64,000 bases of DNA. Origin: Mycolicibacterium cosmeticum (GTDB lineage Bacteria > Actinomycetota > Actinomycetes > Mycobacteriales > Mycobacteriaceae). The DNA lies in the NCBI GenBank assembly GCA_016197365.1, contig JACPVS010000010.1:217948-281947 (forward strand). The letters are read 5' to 3'. This document shows, piece after piece, positions 63,873-64,000 of this stretch (positions are counted from its first letter, which is position 1; the number at the start of each line of letters is the position of its first letter). The notes below the pieces were generated by a model. The model saw only the letters and a program-made list of their open reading frames with translations, was not told the origin of the DNA and searched no databases. A program made the translations under genes and the position numbers.

Positions 63873-64000
63873 TCGGTCGTTGCAACACCGGGTTGTTGGA
63901 GTGAGTGTAGCTGTTGGGCAAAGACTTCGGCGGGAGTCTTCCAGCCGAGGACCTTTCGGGGTCGGTTGTTGAGCGTCAGTGCGACCGCTTCGAGGTCTTG
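63860..64000 (-). mobile_element. right end of an IS30-family insertion sequence
   Basis: In many IS30-family elements the terminal inverted repeat overlaps the end of the transposase gene. Here the GTGTTGCAACGACCGATTG stretch (on the minus strand, 63890–63872 region) is the likely inverted repeat, so the element would end within about ten bases of the stop codon. The other end and any target duplication lie outside the window. Confidence 0.6.
63869..64000 (-). CDS. IS30-family transposase, C-terminal end (partial)
   Basis: The minus strand reads the last 43 residues of a transposase through the window edge and stops at 63871–63869. The sequence includes VALTLNNRPRKVLGWKTPAEVF, followed by QLHSLQQPGVATTD and stop. 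This is the strongly conserved C-terminus of IS30-family transposases (the DDE catalytic motifs lie beyond the window). The stop overlaps the TTG start of the truncated propeller gene by three bases. Confidence 0.92.
   Translation of the reverse strand, partial: QDLEAVALTLNNRPRKVLGWKTPAEVFAQQLHSLQQPGVATTD

Overview
The window is high-GC actinobacterial DNA whose gene content and order match the Rv0457c–Rv0505c region of Mycobacterium tuberculosis, read in the opposite direction. Umbrella genes such as mshA, regX3–senX3, hbhA, umaA, icl1, ramB and lpdC mark it as a Mycobacterium/Mycolicibacterium chromosome. The M. tuberculosis names used here come from recalled protein similarity and gene order. 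No database search was run.

Layout: 1–9020 holds the serB1 end, a HadA-like dehydratase, an acyltransferase, an epimerase, the 33-residue bS22 gene, a BldC-like HTH gene, proC, the Rv0497–Rv0499 genes, ppx1 and the Rv0495c homologue. 9021–21678 is an accessory exopolysaccharide island placed where M. tuberculosis carries Rv0492c–Rv0494. It encodes an initiating sugar transferase, a Wzx-like flippase, a Wzy-like polymerase, two GT4 glycosyltransferases, a beta-helix protein and a Wzz-like protein. It also encodes a compact module: a tRNA-synthetase-like amino acid:[carrier protein] ligase, its carrier protein, and a tandem alpha/beta hydrolase with a Cys in the nucleophile position. 21679–38000 returns to conserved genes (regX3–senX3, gpm1, mshA, a ROK protein, an L,D-transpeptidase, murB, deoC, hbhA and its XRE neighbour, a DUF445 protein). 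38086–51412 covers a TetR, PPK2, umaA, fadB2, icl1, a thioesterase, ramB, lpdC, a mycolic acid methyltransferase, a DUF779 protein and an S9 peptidase.

51405–64000 is a second accessory region. It has a 2650-residue secreted protein with 18 cadherin/VCBS-like repeats and a beta-propeller-like C-terminus, and behind it a 5'-truncated paralogue of 1421 residues whose start abuts the end of an IS30-family transposase.

The most interesting candidate system is the island at 9021–21678. The ligase, carrier protein and Cys-hydrolase look like a route for activating a small amino acid on a carrier and moving it to an acceptor, set inside a Wzx/Wzy polysaccharide locus. By analogy with Dlt D-alanylation, this could be aminoacylation of an exopolysaccharide or its lipid-linked unit. 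That function is inference. A near-identical 12-mer in three promoter regions of the island suggests common control. Elsewhere, RamB-type sites lie at icl1 and in front of ramB itself.
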